A stretch of DNA of 64,000 bases, from contig JAVRFV010002366.1 of NCBI GenBank assembly GCA_032716605.1, positions 390,667-454,666 of the forward strand, given 5' to 3'. A program made the position numbers and the translations under genes. Source of the DNA: Paralithodes platypus. Lineage: Eukaryota > Arthropoda > Malacostraca > Decapoda > Lithodidae. Positions 9,112 through 19,750 of this stretch are shown piece by piece. Below the pieces are notes generated by a model, which was not told the DNA's origin, did not search any database, and saw nothing but the letters and a program-made list of their open reading frames with translations. Within the stretch, counting starts at the first letter, position 1; each line of letters opens with the position of its first letter.

Positions 9112-9735
9112 CGGCAAGCGCGATAGGCCTCACGGAAGGCTTCCTATAGGGAACGCGATAGGCCTCACGGAAGCAGGACCATAACAAAAGCCTTCCATAA
9201 AAAAAAAGGGCCTATCAAAACAAAGGAATTTGTCTCTAGGTGAGATAATTCTCCTCCAGTACTCATCCATGTAAATCTCACCCACCCCCCTCCCCTCCTT
9301 CCCCACCTTATTCCCCCCTCCCTCCCCTCCTCAATTATCACCTATTTTTCCTCTTATTATCATCATTTATCGGTTATTTTTCTCTCCCGCGATAATGTAG
9401 CACAAGTTGGTTGCATAAAAGATCGTTATGCAACACCCAGACACCGGCACACACCGCCTCGCTCGTCTCAGTTGACTCCCAGACAGCGAGAGGGGAGGGC
9501 TGCCTGTCTCTCTCTCTCGCCTGAGATTATGACCGGGTGGCCAATATCTTCGTTTTTCACCACCCAAATGCTTTTCCCACTTATTTTAGCACTCTTGAAG
9601 GTTCATATATACATCATATATGTAAAATAAAGCTACCGAAAACAAATGGTTATATTGTAAATATAACGAATTCTGTCAGAATCCAGGGCTAGAAATGCAC
9701 AAAACTACCCTAGCACCTACGTCTATCGCCGTGTT
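9112..9735. mobile_element. Insertion of repeat R inside the DIRS-1 recombinase
   Basis: DIRS-2 is continuous at the equivalent point (24178-24190), so these ~620 bases are extra. They are bounded by near-duplicate ATCGCCGTTTAA and ATCGCCGTGTTAA. The content includes a C-rich block (9278-9335), TTATCACCTATTTTTCC and a CACCACCCAAATGCTTTT block. It resembles, in reverse orientation, 42850-43190. No coding content; the class is unknown. Confidence 0.7.
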
Positions 9736-12303
9736 AAGTAAGCGTTTACCCGTACTTGCTACCCATAAAGCACCTTGGGGGTTTTGAGGAGCTATTCTCA
9801 AATATTTGGTTAGAGCTTGCACTGGACATAAATTATGATGCACCTTTCCCCTTTTTAACGCCGGCACCGTGAACTCAGAAAACATGTGTGCACTATGCTC
9901 ATTCTTGGCTACAAAAGCTGGGGAGGGTGCAATGGAAATTGAATCATTAAGTCTACCAAACCTAAGACAATTAGGTGTGTTGCTCATCGCCACCAGCTCA
10001 GACACTCTGTTTCCGGTGGCCAAAGCCAAAAGGAAAACCGCCTTCTTTAAGATTAATGCAAAGTCTGCAGTATTTTGATACAGACGAGAATGAAGCAAAG
10101 ACAAAGCTTTGTCCAGAGACCAAGTAGGCATGAGCTGACGGGGAGGTGGGCGGAGTTTAAAACACGCTCTCATAAATCCTGTTTCCTCCGCCACCGGTAT
10201 GGACAGACCCGTAAGGTCTAAAAAGGGCACTCTAATCGCAGTTAAGTGATTCTTTAATGTCACCACAGATAAACGTTTCTGCTCAAACAGATAGTTTAAG
10301 TAATTAAAAACCAATGCCACTGAGGGTACAGTTTGTTCTGTTCTAACAATCCAAGAAGTAAAAGCTTGCCAATGTGATTGATACTGTCGCTTAGTAGACT
10401 GAGTATATTGATTGAGCAATTTATTGGTCACATCTCTACCGTATGGTGCTAGCCACTTGGCCTCCTGAATGTCCATAATGCAAAAGTCAGCGAGGTCGCT
10501 AGGTTGCCAATCGTGTCTAAGTGGAAGTACCCGACCGGGAGCGATACCGGGTCCGGGCACCACATTTTCAATTGCTGGTACCACAACTGCGCCGGCCACA
10601 GGGGCGCGATTAGCGAGACTAAGCCTCGATAATTTCGTAGTTTGTTCACTACGTGGCACATTAGTGACGCATCTGGCGGCGGAAACAGATAGATGGAGCT
10701 CCATCTGTTCCAGTCTGTCACTAGGGCGTCTGGCCCCCCTGCCGGCGTTATCGCCCGGCGGGTGAGGTATAGAGGGAGCTTGTGAGTCTCCTCGGACGCA
10801 AAAAGATCCACTTGTGGATGGGAGAGCTCCGCAATCATTAGGTCGAAAATGGGTTGCTTGAGCTCCCATTCTACTGTCGTGCTCTGTCTCCGGGACAGAG
10901 CGTCTGCCCAGACGTTCGCTACGCCTGGGAGGTAAGATGCGTGAAGATAAATATCTAGACTGATGGCTAGAACAAAAATCTCTTCCGACACGAGTAGCAA
11001 CTTCCTTGACCTCGTTGACCCTTGTTTCTGAATACAGTGAACTGCATTCAGATTGTCCATTCTGAAGGCCACCGACTTGCCCCGTAACGCCGGGCCGTGA
11101 GCCTGAAGGAAATACAAGGGGACTAGTAATTCTTTGACATTTATGTGAGAGATTTCTAAGTGGGACCAAAGCCCCTGACCCTGGTGCCCCTGATTTGACT
11201 GAAATCCCCACCCTATGGTGCCCGACGCATCCGTGTCTACCCATACCGTTGGTGGAGGAGAGGTCCATGACATTATTGAGTGCAATGTTTCCCTCTTCGC
11301 CCAGACCGCTAGTAAGGTGTGGATTAATTTCGGTATGGGCCATAATTTTCCCGCCGGTAAGAGCGGGAAATATTTGTTGCCTTCCAATATTAATCGTTTT
11401 ACTTTCAACCGGCCCAACTTGACAGTTAGTTGAATCCAGTTGAGAGAGCCGACCAGAGACTCCCAGACTCTTCGTGTCGTAGTCAGACTGTGAAGAAACC
11501 TGAACAGTTTCCTGCGAAACCTGTTGCGATTGTCCACACTCTGACTCAGAGTGAGAGCGGCGGTGTCCCAGACCAGCCCTATCCACTGAATTACTCTTGA
11601 GGGAACAAGGTTTGACTTTACCAGATTTACCTTGAAGCCTAGAGTTTTGACATGATTTAAAATGATATTGACATGTTTTATGCATAATTGTTGTGTCTCT
11701 GCCACCACCAGCCAGTCGTCTAGATACCACAACACTCTGATTCCCTGTTTTAACAACGGCATCAGGGCTTGCCGGACTAGTTTCGTGAATAATCGAGGTG
11801 CTAGGTTCAAACCGAACGGCATCCTCTGAAAAACAAAATTTTGGTGCCTGATCCTTAAGGCCAAAAACCTTTGAAATCTTTTGTTGACCGACACGTGCCA
11901 ATAGGCGTCTGTCAGGTCTAGGGAACACATCCAGCCTCCCGGCGGAAGTGTTAGCCTGATTTGGTGAACTGTTAACATTCTGAAAGATTCGTTGTAAATG
12001 TGAAGATTCAGATAAGACAGGTCTACGACCGGCCTCATCTGAACACTGTCCCGTTTGGGAACCAAAAATAGTTTGGACGTGAATACAGGGTAATTTGGAG
12101 GGACCGGGATGATGACATTCTTGGCAATCATCTCCTGGACCAGCGACTCCACCTCTAAAGAAACACAATTCGCCGTTGTCGGCTGACGTAAGCGAGGTCG
12201 CCGGAGCCACTGCCAAGTGATGCCTTTGCGTGCCACCATCCGTGCCCAAGTTTTTAACGGCCATGCTTGGTGACACGTTCGGAACGACCCAGTTAGCAGA
12301 CAA
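9676..12303 (-). pseudogene. DIRS-1 tyrosine recombinase frame (N-terminal part) and long overlap frame
   Basis: The recombinase domain occupies about 9736-10480: TQSTKRQYQSHWQAF (DNA-binding SAM-like part), LKNHLTAIRVPFLDLTG, and ATGNRVSELVAMSN holding the first catalytic Arg, then RGKVHHNLCPVQALTKYL. It is cut at the C terminus by the 9112-9735 insertion. Upstream, the same frame stays stop-free for another ~610 codons across the whole RT/RNase H gene in a different phase, and DIRS-2 shows the same. RT and recombinase overlaps are known in DIRS elements. Whether the long N-terminal extension is translated is unknown; its composition is Ser/Gly-rich without a recognisable domain. Confidence 0.75.
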
Positions 12304-12353
12304 GGGTTCGCCGGCTGTACTTCCCTCGGTTCCTCCGGCCTTAAGGTAGGCAC
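10449..12353 (-). CDS. DIRS-1 reverse transcriptase / RNase H / methyltransferase-like protein
   Basis: An open 634-residue frame. The RT part has VPKRDSVQMRPVVDLSYLN, CSLDLTDAYWHV (catalytic Asp), RMPFGLNLAPRLFTKL and WYLDDWLVV (catalytic DD). RNase H follows with VDTDASGTIGWG, NVKELLVPL, RMDNLNAV and NVWADALSR, giving the D-E-D-D set. The last ~150 residues (PQVDLFASEETHKLPLYL, FPPPDASLM, LIAPLWPAQLWYQQL) match the Dam-methyltransferase-like region found in DIRS elements. It makes element cDNA in the cytoplasmic particle or nucleus. It starts 17 bases downstream of the gag stop. All catalytic residues I can place are intact. Confidence 0.93.
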   Translation of the reverse strand: MPTLRPEEPREVQPANPCLLTGSFRTCHQAWPLKTWARMVARKGITWQWLRRPRLRQPTTANCVSLEVESLVQEMIAKNVIIPVPPNYPVFTSKLFLVPKRDSVQMRPVVDLSYLNLHIYNESFRMLTVHQIRLTLPPGGWMCSLDLTDAYWHVSVNKRFQRFLALRIRHQNFVFQRMPFGLNLAPRLFTKLVRQALMPLLKQGIRVLWYLDDWLVVAETQQLCIKHVNIILNHVKTLGFKVNLVKSNLVPSRVIQWIGLVWDTAALTLSQSVDNRNRFRRKLFRFLHSLTTTRRVWESLVGSLNWIQLTVKLGRLKVKRLILEGNKYFPLLPAGKLWPIPKLIHTLLAVWAKRETLHSIMSWTSPPPTVWVDTDASGTIGWGFQSNQGHQGQGLWSHLEISHINVKELLVPLYFLQAHGPALRGKSVAFRMDNLNAVHCIQKQGSTRSRKLLLVSEEIFVLAISLDIYLHASYLPGVANVWADALSRRQSTTVEWELKQPIFDLMIAELSHPQVDLFASEETHKLPLYLTRRAITPAGGPDALVTDWNRWSSIYLFPPPDASLMCHVVNKLRNYRGLVSLIAPLWPAQLWYQQLKMWCPDPVSLPVGYFHLDTIGNLATSLTFALWTFRRPSG

Positions 12354-12370
12354 TGGGAGTGAGAGAGACT

Positions 12371-14989
12371 TTAGTTTTTTGATGGTGGGGTTGGTGGTGT
12401 TGGACGCTTTGCCGGCTGGCTGGGGTGGGCCGAAGACTGGCTCTGACCCGGCTTATGCTGGCCGCGTCCTCTCTGTCCTGAAAACCCTCTCTGTCTATGC
12501 CTGTACTGACCCAGGGGGGAGTGGGAGGACTTAGGCGGAAGAAAAGGCTTAGAACCCCCTGGCTGAGTTTTAGTAGGAGGCCTGGGTTTGGGGAAGTTAA
12601 ATGCAGGTTTCTTAGACGGGACGGGACTGTGCTTAACGGCCTGTGCCATATTGAACACCGTTCGCCATACTTCAGGGGACATTAAAGAAGGAGTAAGTAC
12701 TGGGGACATCACCACCTGGTTAACAATGCGATCAGGTAGCTTGCGAACTAACGACATCCTAAGATCTTGTCGTGCTCGCACCGCCTCAAGCAAGGCTGTG
12801 CGTATGTCACCTAAGGATTGGATGGACGACTGAAGAATCAGACGCCGGGATAACTCAACCGATCTTCGAGCATCCGCGTCTGCGATTGCCTGAGTGGACC
12901 GGAGTAAAGACTTAGCCACCTGCTGAGATACTATGTACTGTGAAAACAGGCGAAAAGCTTTTCCCCTTAGCCTAAATTCTCTGTCTAGATGAGTAGGGGT
13001 AGGAGTAGTGAACGGGTCCTTCAGTTCACAAAGATTAATCTTAGGGGCAGCTAGAAAAGCAAACAAAGCTGACGGGACTCCGCCGGCAGAACCCACCGGC
13101 ATGGAGAACCATGAATGTGTATCTTGAGGGATCTGGTGGGAAGATTTAGAAGTGAAAGTGGTTGCAAAGTTTTGAGCCTCTACCTCCCAATCCACCCAAG
13201 GTCCTGGTCCCAACTGTCCCACCTTCAAAACTGGATTAGCTGCGTCGTCTGTGACGGTCTGTAAATCTAGTTCAGGAGTAAGAGCTGACAGAGTCTTAAT
13301 ATCATTAAACCCATCCAGCTTAGACCAGTCTGAAAATAGTTTTGAAGCTGAGGCAGGGGGTAAAGCAGGCTTAGAAGCATACACAAAATAATCCTGGTGA
13401 TAATAACTAGGTATAGCCTTGATATTTACGTCCAAAACATTACCCAAGGCATCCAATGCCCTTAATTTCTTTGACTTATTACCCTGGATAAACCACTCAC
13501 GTGGTACCGGGAGTTCCCCTGACAAGGTAGGTTGGGCAAGCTCTGGCTTAGAGGGGTTCAAAAGAACCCATGACTCGTCTGGCCCATAAAGCAGGGGCAT
13601 AGCTACCTTTCTAAGAGACGCTTTGTCTAGAGGGGGTGGATTGACATCCGTGATGACCCTGACATTTGACGTTGTTAATGCCGCCGTAGCAGGCTTAGTG
13701 CTGCTTGCCGGTGACAGAGTAGGAGGGTTAGGAATCTTAGATAAATCAATTGACGTTATCAGAGGCCGTACCGTAGAACTTGTCGAGGGAGCCCCCAAGT
13801 CCATTGTGGGGTTTTCCTGTTGTTGACCAAAAAATGTAGATAGAGCATGAGTAAGCAACCCATCAATTTCTTGTGCTGTAACAAACTGGTTAGAAGAAGA
13901 ACTTACAGGTGAATCATTATTATCACGGGCGGCGTCCAAGCCTGAGCCTGACCCTTGTCCTTCCATTTCTGAAATTATCGACACTTCATCTTTTTCCTCC
14001 CGATCCTCCTGAGAAGACCCCGCCGAGGCAGGGGTACCTTGTTTCCAAGATAAGTCAGGGATAGAGGATGGGATCGCCGCGTCCCTGTGGACATCGGCTA
14101 CTGTGTGACTCGTATGAGTCGGACGCGGGTGGTCAGACCCTGGTTGAGCAAACCGCCAAACACCGAGGCCCTGGCCTACGCTCTCTTGAGAGTCTGAAAC
14201 ATTCTCAATTATTGAACTTCCTGAACTTTCCATTTCTAGGGTTAAAATATCAATAGGTAAATCTTTTTTAGGGACAGGCGCTTCACTGGACTCTGAGGCC
14301 GTAACACAAACACTTTCAGGTGTAGAGGTACGATGAGATGCACTAGATTTTGGGGAATGTCGAGAGGACTTCCTATGTGAATCCTTTTTGGAGGATTTAT
14401 GGCTGCGGTGTGACCGCGAACTAGTCTTAGATCTGGAGGAATCTCCGCCGTGACCACTGGTGGAACCTTCCATCTTACTCTTCTTACTCGCCGGGGAAGA
14501 GGCACGACTAGAAGACTGGTGTCTGAGAGGTGACCTTGACCTCGATCTCGCCCGCGACGAAGAGGTGGATGCCGGGGGTGTAGGCTCTCTCGGGCGTTTA
14601 GTTGTATCCGCAGACGATACAGAACCCTGACTAGTCTCTGTCGGCTTAATACCCGTGACTCTAGAGGAACGTTTAGGGGGAGGGTGTTCTGACAGCAACT
14701 TATCCCAAAGTGGGACGTTGTCACATTGAAGTGACTTATGTGCGACAATGGTAGTGTAGGCCGACATCTGTTGTCGGACCTCTCTCAACGCTACCGCCGC
14801 GGTCTTATCATTGTCACACAGGACTTTATTAGCTAATTGGGAGCAAAAGGAACAATTATGCATAACCCAGAGACCCCTTGAACGGTCTAGACATTTAACA
14901 CACCTTATGCAAAGGGTATGCGCAAAAATAGGGATACCAGCACAAGTAGGGGTAGTGCACAGGGCAAAAACTGGGGCCACGGTAGCCAT
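12371..14989 (-). CDS. DIRS-1 gag-like protein
   Basis: An open 872-residue frame. The N terminus is cysteine-rich (CTTPTC, CIRCVKC, NCSFC), suggesting a zinc-binding module. Residues ~130-230 form an Arg/Ser-rich segment (SRARSRSRSPLR, SRSHRSHKSSKKD) like nuclear RS domains. An acidic, Ser-rich middle follows, then a C-terminal half conserved with DIRS-2 (DKASLRKVAMPLLYGPDESW, LDREFRLRGKAFRLFSQY), ending in a Gly/Arg/Gln-rich basic tail. The role is presumed: RNA packaging. It lies upstream of RT with 17 bases between stop and next ATG. Confidence 0.85.
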   Translation of the reverse strand: MATVAPVFALCTTPTCAGIPIFAHTLCIRCVKCLDRSRGLWVMHNCSFCSQLANKVLCDNDKTAAVALREVRQQMSAYTTIVAHKSLQCDNVPLWDKLLSEHPPPKRSSRVTGIKPTETSQGSVSSADTTKRPREPTPPASTSSSRARSRSRSPLRHQSSSRASSPASKKSKMEGSTSGHGGDSSRSKTSSRSHRSHKSSKKDSHRKSSRHSPKSSASHRTSTPESVCVTASESSEAPVPKKDLPIDILTLEMESSGSSIIENVSDSQESVGQGLGVWRFAQPGSDHPRPTHTSHTVADVHRDAAIPSSIPDLSWKQGTPASAGSSQEDREEKDEVSIISEMEGQGSGSGLDAARDNNDSPVSSSSNQFVTAQEIDGLLTHALSTFFGQQQENPTMDLGAPSTSSTVRPLITSIDLSKIPNPPTLSPASSTKPATAALTTSNVRVITDVNPPPLDKASLRKVAMPLLYGPDESWVLLNPSKPELAQPTLSGELPVPREWFIQGNKSKKLRALDALGNVLDVNIKAIPSYYHQDYFVYASKPALPPASASKLFSDWSKLDGFNDIKTLSALTPELDLQTVTDDAANPVLKVGQLGPGPWVDWEVEAQNFATTFTSKSSHQIPQDTHSWFSMPVGSAGGVPSALFAFLAAPKINLCELKDPFTTPTPTHLDREFRLRGKAFRLFSQYIVSQQVAKSLLRSTQAIADADARRSVELSRRLILQSSIQSLGDIRTALLEAVRARQDLRMSLVRKLPDRIVNQVVMSPVLTPSLMSPEVWRTVFNMAQAVKHSPVPSKKPAFNFPKPRPPTKTQPGGSKPFLPPKSSHSPLGQYRHRQRGFSGQRGRGQHKPGQSQSSAHPSQPAKRPTPPTPPSKN

Positions 14990-16776
14990 GACAGAGACTG
15001 GTGTGTGAAAACTACCGCCGGGTCTGTATTGGTCCGCCGGAGCTCAGCTCTGGAAAAAAAAGAAAATTTCCAGGAATTAATGCTCATAAGGTTAACCCAA
15101 CATGTTCGCATACAAGTGTTAATAACCCGCCGGGTAACGGGATGCAAAGACACAGCTAACACATCTCGCTACGCGGCGGGGTGTAAAGAGTCTAAACAAA
15201 TCTTTTTTGCTAAAGAAAATGAAGAATACCCTCTGATATAATGGTCCAGCATGGCACTTATAGTCTCTAGGAGGTGGTGACTGTCTCAAGATTCAATTTT
15301 GTAACAAAGCCCCCCCCATAAAGACGCCGGCCCTTGAAATATTTTAGTAGAATAGCCCAGGGCAGGAAGATACGAGATCTGATATTTAACGAATTGTCAC
15401 AAAAGATCGCCGTAAAATAGAAGGCGGCGATACCGAAATGTATCACTAAATTAAGGTTAAATCGAAATTGAATTTTGTAAATTCCTTAGTTCCTCCACCT
15501 AGGAGCACCCGCCGGGTGTGAGAATCGATTGTTTTAAACCTCATTGAACCTTCAATCGCCGTAAGAGTAAAGGCAGCGATACACAGAGTATCACTAAAAA
15601 TGGATTGGTTAACTATATGAGACATAAGTCGTTTATCCCACCCTACCCAGGTGCACCCGCCGGGTGAGAAGTCTAAAAGTTAACCCCATAAGTTCCTGTC
15701 CCCACTTCTTTGTAAAAGATCGCCGGGGAGAAACGCCTAAACAACAGCTAGGTTTTCCATGTGGTTGTCGTAAAACCAGGTAGAAAAACCCCCAAAACGA
15801 ATGTCCACAAGAACGTCGTTTTATTAAGGATGGGTACAGCCATCCCGCCAGGAATTAAAGGAGGCCTGAAACCAGGCACCCACAGAGACGCAGTCCTGGA
15901 GAGCCACAGACACCCCCCCACGCCGGGGATACAAGCCAGTGTTAACAACCACGTGTGGCCCAACACGGCTCTCGGCCAGGATTTTTTCATGGTGAAACCG
16001 AGAAAAAACCCGCCGGAAGGAAACACCCACCCAGAACAGACACCATCTGAACAACACACGACACGAGGAGAGTCACGCACGACTAACTCAAGGTCACAAC
16101 ATAATCCGTGGAATTAGCCAATACACAACTAAACCAGGAAACAATTATAGTCCGAGGAATTAGCCAATACACAACTAAAACCCGGATACACATGACACAG
16201 TAGGGCATATTCATAAATAATAAATAATAACACTAGTACATGTGGCAAAGCTACGAGCGGCTGGCTAGGCCTAGGTAGACGGCATAAAAACAGTTGAAAT
16301 ATAAACACACACTGGAAATATCACAACAGGAACCACCGCCAACACACCACCGTAGCAACAACTTCCAACCCAGGGAAGACTGACTCGGGACCCAGAAAAA
16401 ACTTCACTAAGTGAAGAAAAATACGCTGGGAACGTCAGAAAACAAAGCTTACCTCATCAGAAAGATAAAAGGCAGCAATAATTAACGCGTAGTGAAAGCC
16501 GCCTGCATCACAAACTAACTCAACTGTGAAAAAGTTCACATGTCCACAACGGGACCACGAGGGTACATCCGAAATAGATGCCCCACACACACGACCCAAA
16601 ATACACTGCACTGCGGGCAACCAGCCCAGGACACTCCTGCTACGCCTATCCTAACCTTACTCGATACATCCTGGAGTAAACAAATGAGAAAAAACTCACT
16701 AGGGACGCAACGAATGCGGAACCAGCGGAGCGTGGGAGGCACGTCCGGGCAGGCTGAGCGCAGAGCAGAGAAAGGA
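14990..16776 (-). promoter_or_regulatory. DIRS-1 5' leader with repeated hairpins
   Basis: About 1.8 kb between the 5' ITR and the gag ATG with no convincing gene. Near 15404-15435 and 15554-15585 an ATCGCC...GGCGAT-type stem recurs (the second has one mismatch). Each is followed about 100 bases later by the palindrome CACCCGCCGGGTG (15507-15521, 15654-15668). This gives a degenerate ~148-bp tandem pair. DIRS-2 conserves both hairpins at 29868-29894 and 30005-30032. A function in RNA packaging, translation or promoter activity is inference only. Confidence 0.55.
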
Positions 16777-17058
16777 GGAATGACGCCTGAATCAGCGTCT
16801 GGTCAGAAATCCACACAAGTACATCCACGATATGATGGAAAGCTTATTGGATAGTTATTCTTATTTTCTTTTTGTTTTTATTTTTTACGAAGTTTTTTCG
16901 TAGTGAGAACCCAATTCATAATGACTGAAGCCATGAGTGAGGTCGCGTGCGCTCATGATGAAGGCTCCTCAGTTTTTAAATGCTCTGCGCGGTAGATTCA
17001 AACTACGGCGGATTAGTGTTTGAAGAGGATGCCTTATGTAATAGGCATGTTCGTCAAT
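16777..17058. repeat. DIRS-1 5' inverted terminal repeat
   Basis: Partner of 7838-8121. The outermost 22 bases (17059-17080, GATGGAGGGGCCACTAATAA) differ from the other end and are mirrored in the ICR. Confidence 0.9.
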
Positions 17059-17080
17059 GATGGAGGGGCCACTAATAAAT

Positions 17081-19750
17081 AGAAGGATTTGAGCATAGAA
17101 CAAAGAAAAATAATAATGGAATTACAGGAAAAGGCTGATGAAAATAATGGAAAGTTGGGTGAGGAGGATAAGAGGAATTTTTACTGGAGAGTGAGGGACG
17201 GGAAATTGAAGAAATGGTTTTTACGAATAGAAGGGAGAAGGAGATCAGGGAGGGAAGAGAATGTGATAGGATTTGTGACAGAGGAGGAGAACAGGGTGGA
17301 GGTGTCACAGGGAGAGACAGGAGACGAAGCTGCAGACCCAGTAGTGCCAGGGGGGGAGTAGGGTACGGACAGGAGGAGCGGGATGGTGTATTTGCTGAAA
17401 GAATGGTAGAAAGATTAAGGATTATGTTTAGTAATGTGGATGTGTTTACCCAGGACAAGAAAAGAGAACTGATAATTGTAGGTTGCAGGATGAAGAGGAA
17501 AAACCTGATGTCATAGCCTTACAGGAAGTAAGACCAAAACATGCTAGAATTGAAAGGGAACTGGTGGAGCATAGTTTGGAAGGTTTTGAGTTGTATGAGA
17601 GGAATGCTATTAGAGCAGAGGTTGGAAGAGGACTGTTTATTTATGTAAGAAAAGAGCTCAAGGTAAATGAGGTGGATATGAGACAGCAGTATTGTGAGTA
17701 TTTGTGCATTGAAGTAAAATGTGCAAGAGGGTCAATTCTAATTGCCTCTATACAGTATATAGAAGCCCAAATAATAGTAGGGAAGAGGATGATAACCTAC
17801 TGAAAGCAATGGAGGAAATAGATAATAGAGAACAAATATAAGATTTTGATTGGAGATTTCAATTTGCCAAGGATCAACTGGGCAAATTGTACTACTCCAA
17901 CGGGACAGTGTAGCCTGGAAAACAAGTTTATAGAGAAAGTGAGAGATTGTTTTTTAACGCAACATATTACAGAGATGACAAGATATAGAGATGGGACGCA
18001 GGGGAGTGTACTTGATTTGTTTTTTAGCAATGAGGAGGATATAGTGAAACATGTCAATGTGGATAGCCCTATAGGTCGTAGTGACCATGCCTGTATAAGT
18101 TTTAGTTGCAATATTAAAACAGAGAGGGATAATAGAAGCAATACAAAAATATACATGTATGATAGAGCAGATTATGAGCTGCTGAGACGGTGTTTGGACA
18201 TTGACTGGGGGGAATACTTGAACGGTGAAGATGCTGAAGGAATGTGGAGGAAGATTAGAGTCAAACTGGAGAATACTATATCCAAATGTGTACCAGTAAG
18301 AGTACAGTATAAGGATAAAACAAAATTGAGGAAAAGAAAGAACCCCGAATTACCAATGAAAAGAAAGCTTTGGACATTGATAAGAAGAAAAAAACGATTG
18401 TGGGAAAGACTAAAAGTGTTAAAAAAGAACAGGGGGTCTAAGATAGAAGTAAAAGAAGTGGATTTGGAACGCAGACAAATAAACAATAAAATAAGGTGGG
18501 AGACAAGGAGGGGGGTGAAGGAGAGGGAGAGAGAGATTGCAAGAAATGTGAAGGATAATCCAAAAATATTCTGGAAGTACATTCAGGAAAAGTTGTTGTT
18601 GTTGTTGTTCCCCAAGCTGCCTGGCCGAACAGCCCCAAGGCCCCGAGCAAGGCCAAGGCCATAACCGAGCACCCCCACAGAACCCTCCCTGCCGACCACA
18701 ACAAAGCCTGGGTGACCGAAGCCACTCCATGGCGGGGAGCTGAGGAGGGTGCGGAAACGCCCAGGAAACCAAAGCCCCACCCAGGGCTCTGTGCCCCTCA
18801 GCAATTATGAAGAAAAAGTTGAGGGGCAAAGGAAAATGTGACGCTTTGGCTTCCAATCTTGGTAGATTGGGAGGTCAATCCACGGAAGAGACGCCGTCAC
18901 TTGAGATCTAGAAGATATATAAGTAAAAGGAACAGTCAGAGTAAGCTATGGGTATGGCAGAGATCGCTCAGTTCTCACTCTGATAGACCAGCCCATCACC
19001 ATATTCAGGAAAAGTTAACAAGAAGAGTAGGTATCCCAGAACTGATAGGAGACTTGGATGATAGGAATAGAGCAGAAACTGATAAGGAGAAAGCAGAGGT
19101 GCTGGGGAAATACTTTGGGGAGGTACTAACAGTGGATTCGGATGATGCAGTGCCTACTATTCCCATCAAACAGGCACCAGCACTAGAACTAATAGAGTTT
19201 TCCCATGCTAGAATAAGAAGGGCTATAGAAAAAATGAACAGAAGTAAGTCCCCGGGACCGGATGGGATACATCCAAGAATCATAAAGGAAGGTGAGATGT
19301 TAGTAGAGCCATTACATTTTTTATTTGAGGTATCTTTTAATACAGGACAAATCCCGACGGACTGGAGAGAGGCAAACATAACAGCTATATTTAAGAAGGG
19401 AAAGAGAAATGACCCAGGAAATTATAGACCAGTCAGTTTGACAAGTGTTGTGTGTAAACTAATGGAAACGGTAATTAGAGAAGGAATAATGGAGCATACG
19501 AAATCAAACCAACTTTTCAGAGTGAGACAGTTCGGATTCTTGCCGGGGAGGTCGACGGTCCTACAGCTAATTAAGGTGGTAGGTGATTGGATGCAAATTC
19601 TGGAGGATGGTGATGTTATAGACGTGGTATATTGCAATTTTATGAAGGCCTTCGATAAGGTCCCACATAAAAGGTTAATAGAGAAAGTTAGAAGCTAAAA
19701 TATAGGGGAGAAATGTGTGAAATGGATAGAAGATTTCCTGAAAGATCGGA
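17081..19750 (+). pseudogene. LINE-B: CR1-like LINE, leader, endonuclease and N-terminal RT
   Basis: Same family as LINE-A. The leader (17081-17400) is a charged region. From about 17404 an AP-type endonuclease starts (MFSNVDVFTQDKKREL), continuing as PDVIALQEVRPKHAR, RGLFIYVRKELKVN, then ILIGDFNLPRINWAN and PIGRSDHACISF (the D-H pair near the end of the endonuclease). A basic linker (18300-18590) precedes a SINE insertion. RT resumes at 19003: SPGPDGIHPRIIKEG, NYRPVSLTSVVCKLMETVI, PGRSTVLQLIKVV, VVYCNFMKAFDKVPHKRL. The first catalytic Asp of the RT is changed to Asn here (YCNF against YCDF in LINE-A). Several frameshifts (about 17460, 17510, 17800-17850) kill it. It stops at 19750 against gypsy sequence. 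Confidence 0.85.
18595..19002 (-). mobile_element. SINE-S1 copy 1, inserted in LINE-B
   Basis: Flanked by a perfect 14-bp duplication ATTCAGGAAAAGTT (18581-18594 and 19003-19016). Its 3' end, on the minus strand, is GTTCGGCCAGGCAGCTTGGG then AAC repeats. About 410 bp with no coding capacity. It shares its last ~50 bases and AAC tail with LINE-D. The 5' head (GATGGGCTGGTCTATCAGAG) is not a clear tRNA. Confidence 0.9.

Larger units (their letters stand above)
7774..17080 (-). mobile_element. DIRS-1: DIRS1-like tyrosine-recombinase retrotransposon
   Basis: A complete minus-strand element of about 9.3 kb, including a ~620-bp secondary insertion. Order from its 5' end (high coordinate): ITR, structured leader, gag, RT/RNase H plus methyltransferase-like region, tyrosine recombinase, internal complementary region, ITR. 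Unlike LTR elements, DIRS elements integrate a circular DNA with a tyrosine recombinase and leave no target duplication; none is seen here. DIRS1-like elements are known to be common in decapods. It is inserted in LINE-B. Gag and RT frames are open, but the recombinase is broken. Confidence 0.93.

Noticed and set aside
18583..18856. Leu/Gly-rich minus-strand frames that look like membrane or signal peptides
   Set aside because: They lie in SINE-S1, recur in every copy with shifts, and reflect the composition of the SINE.
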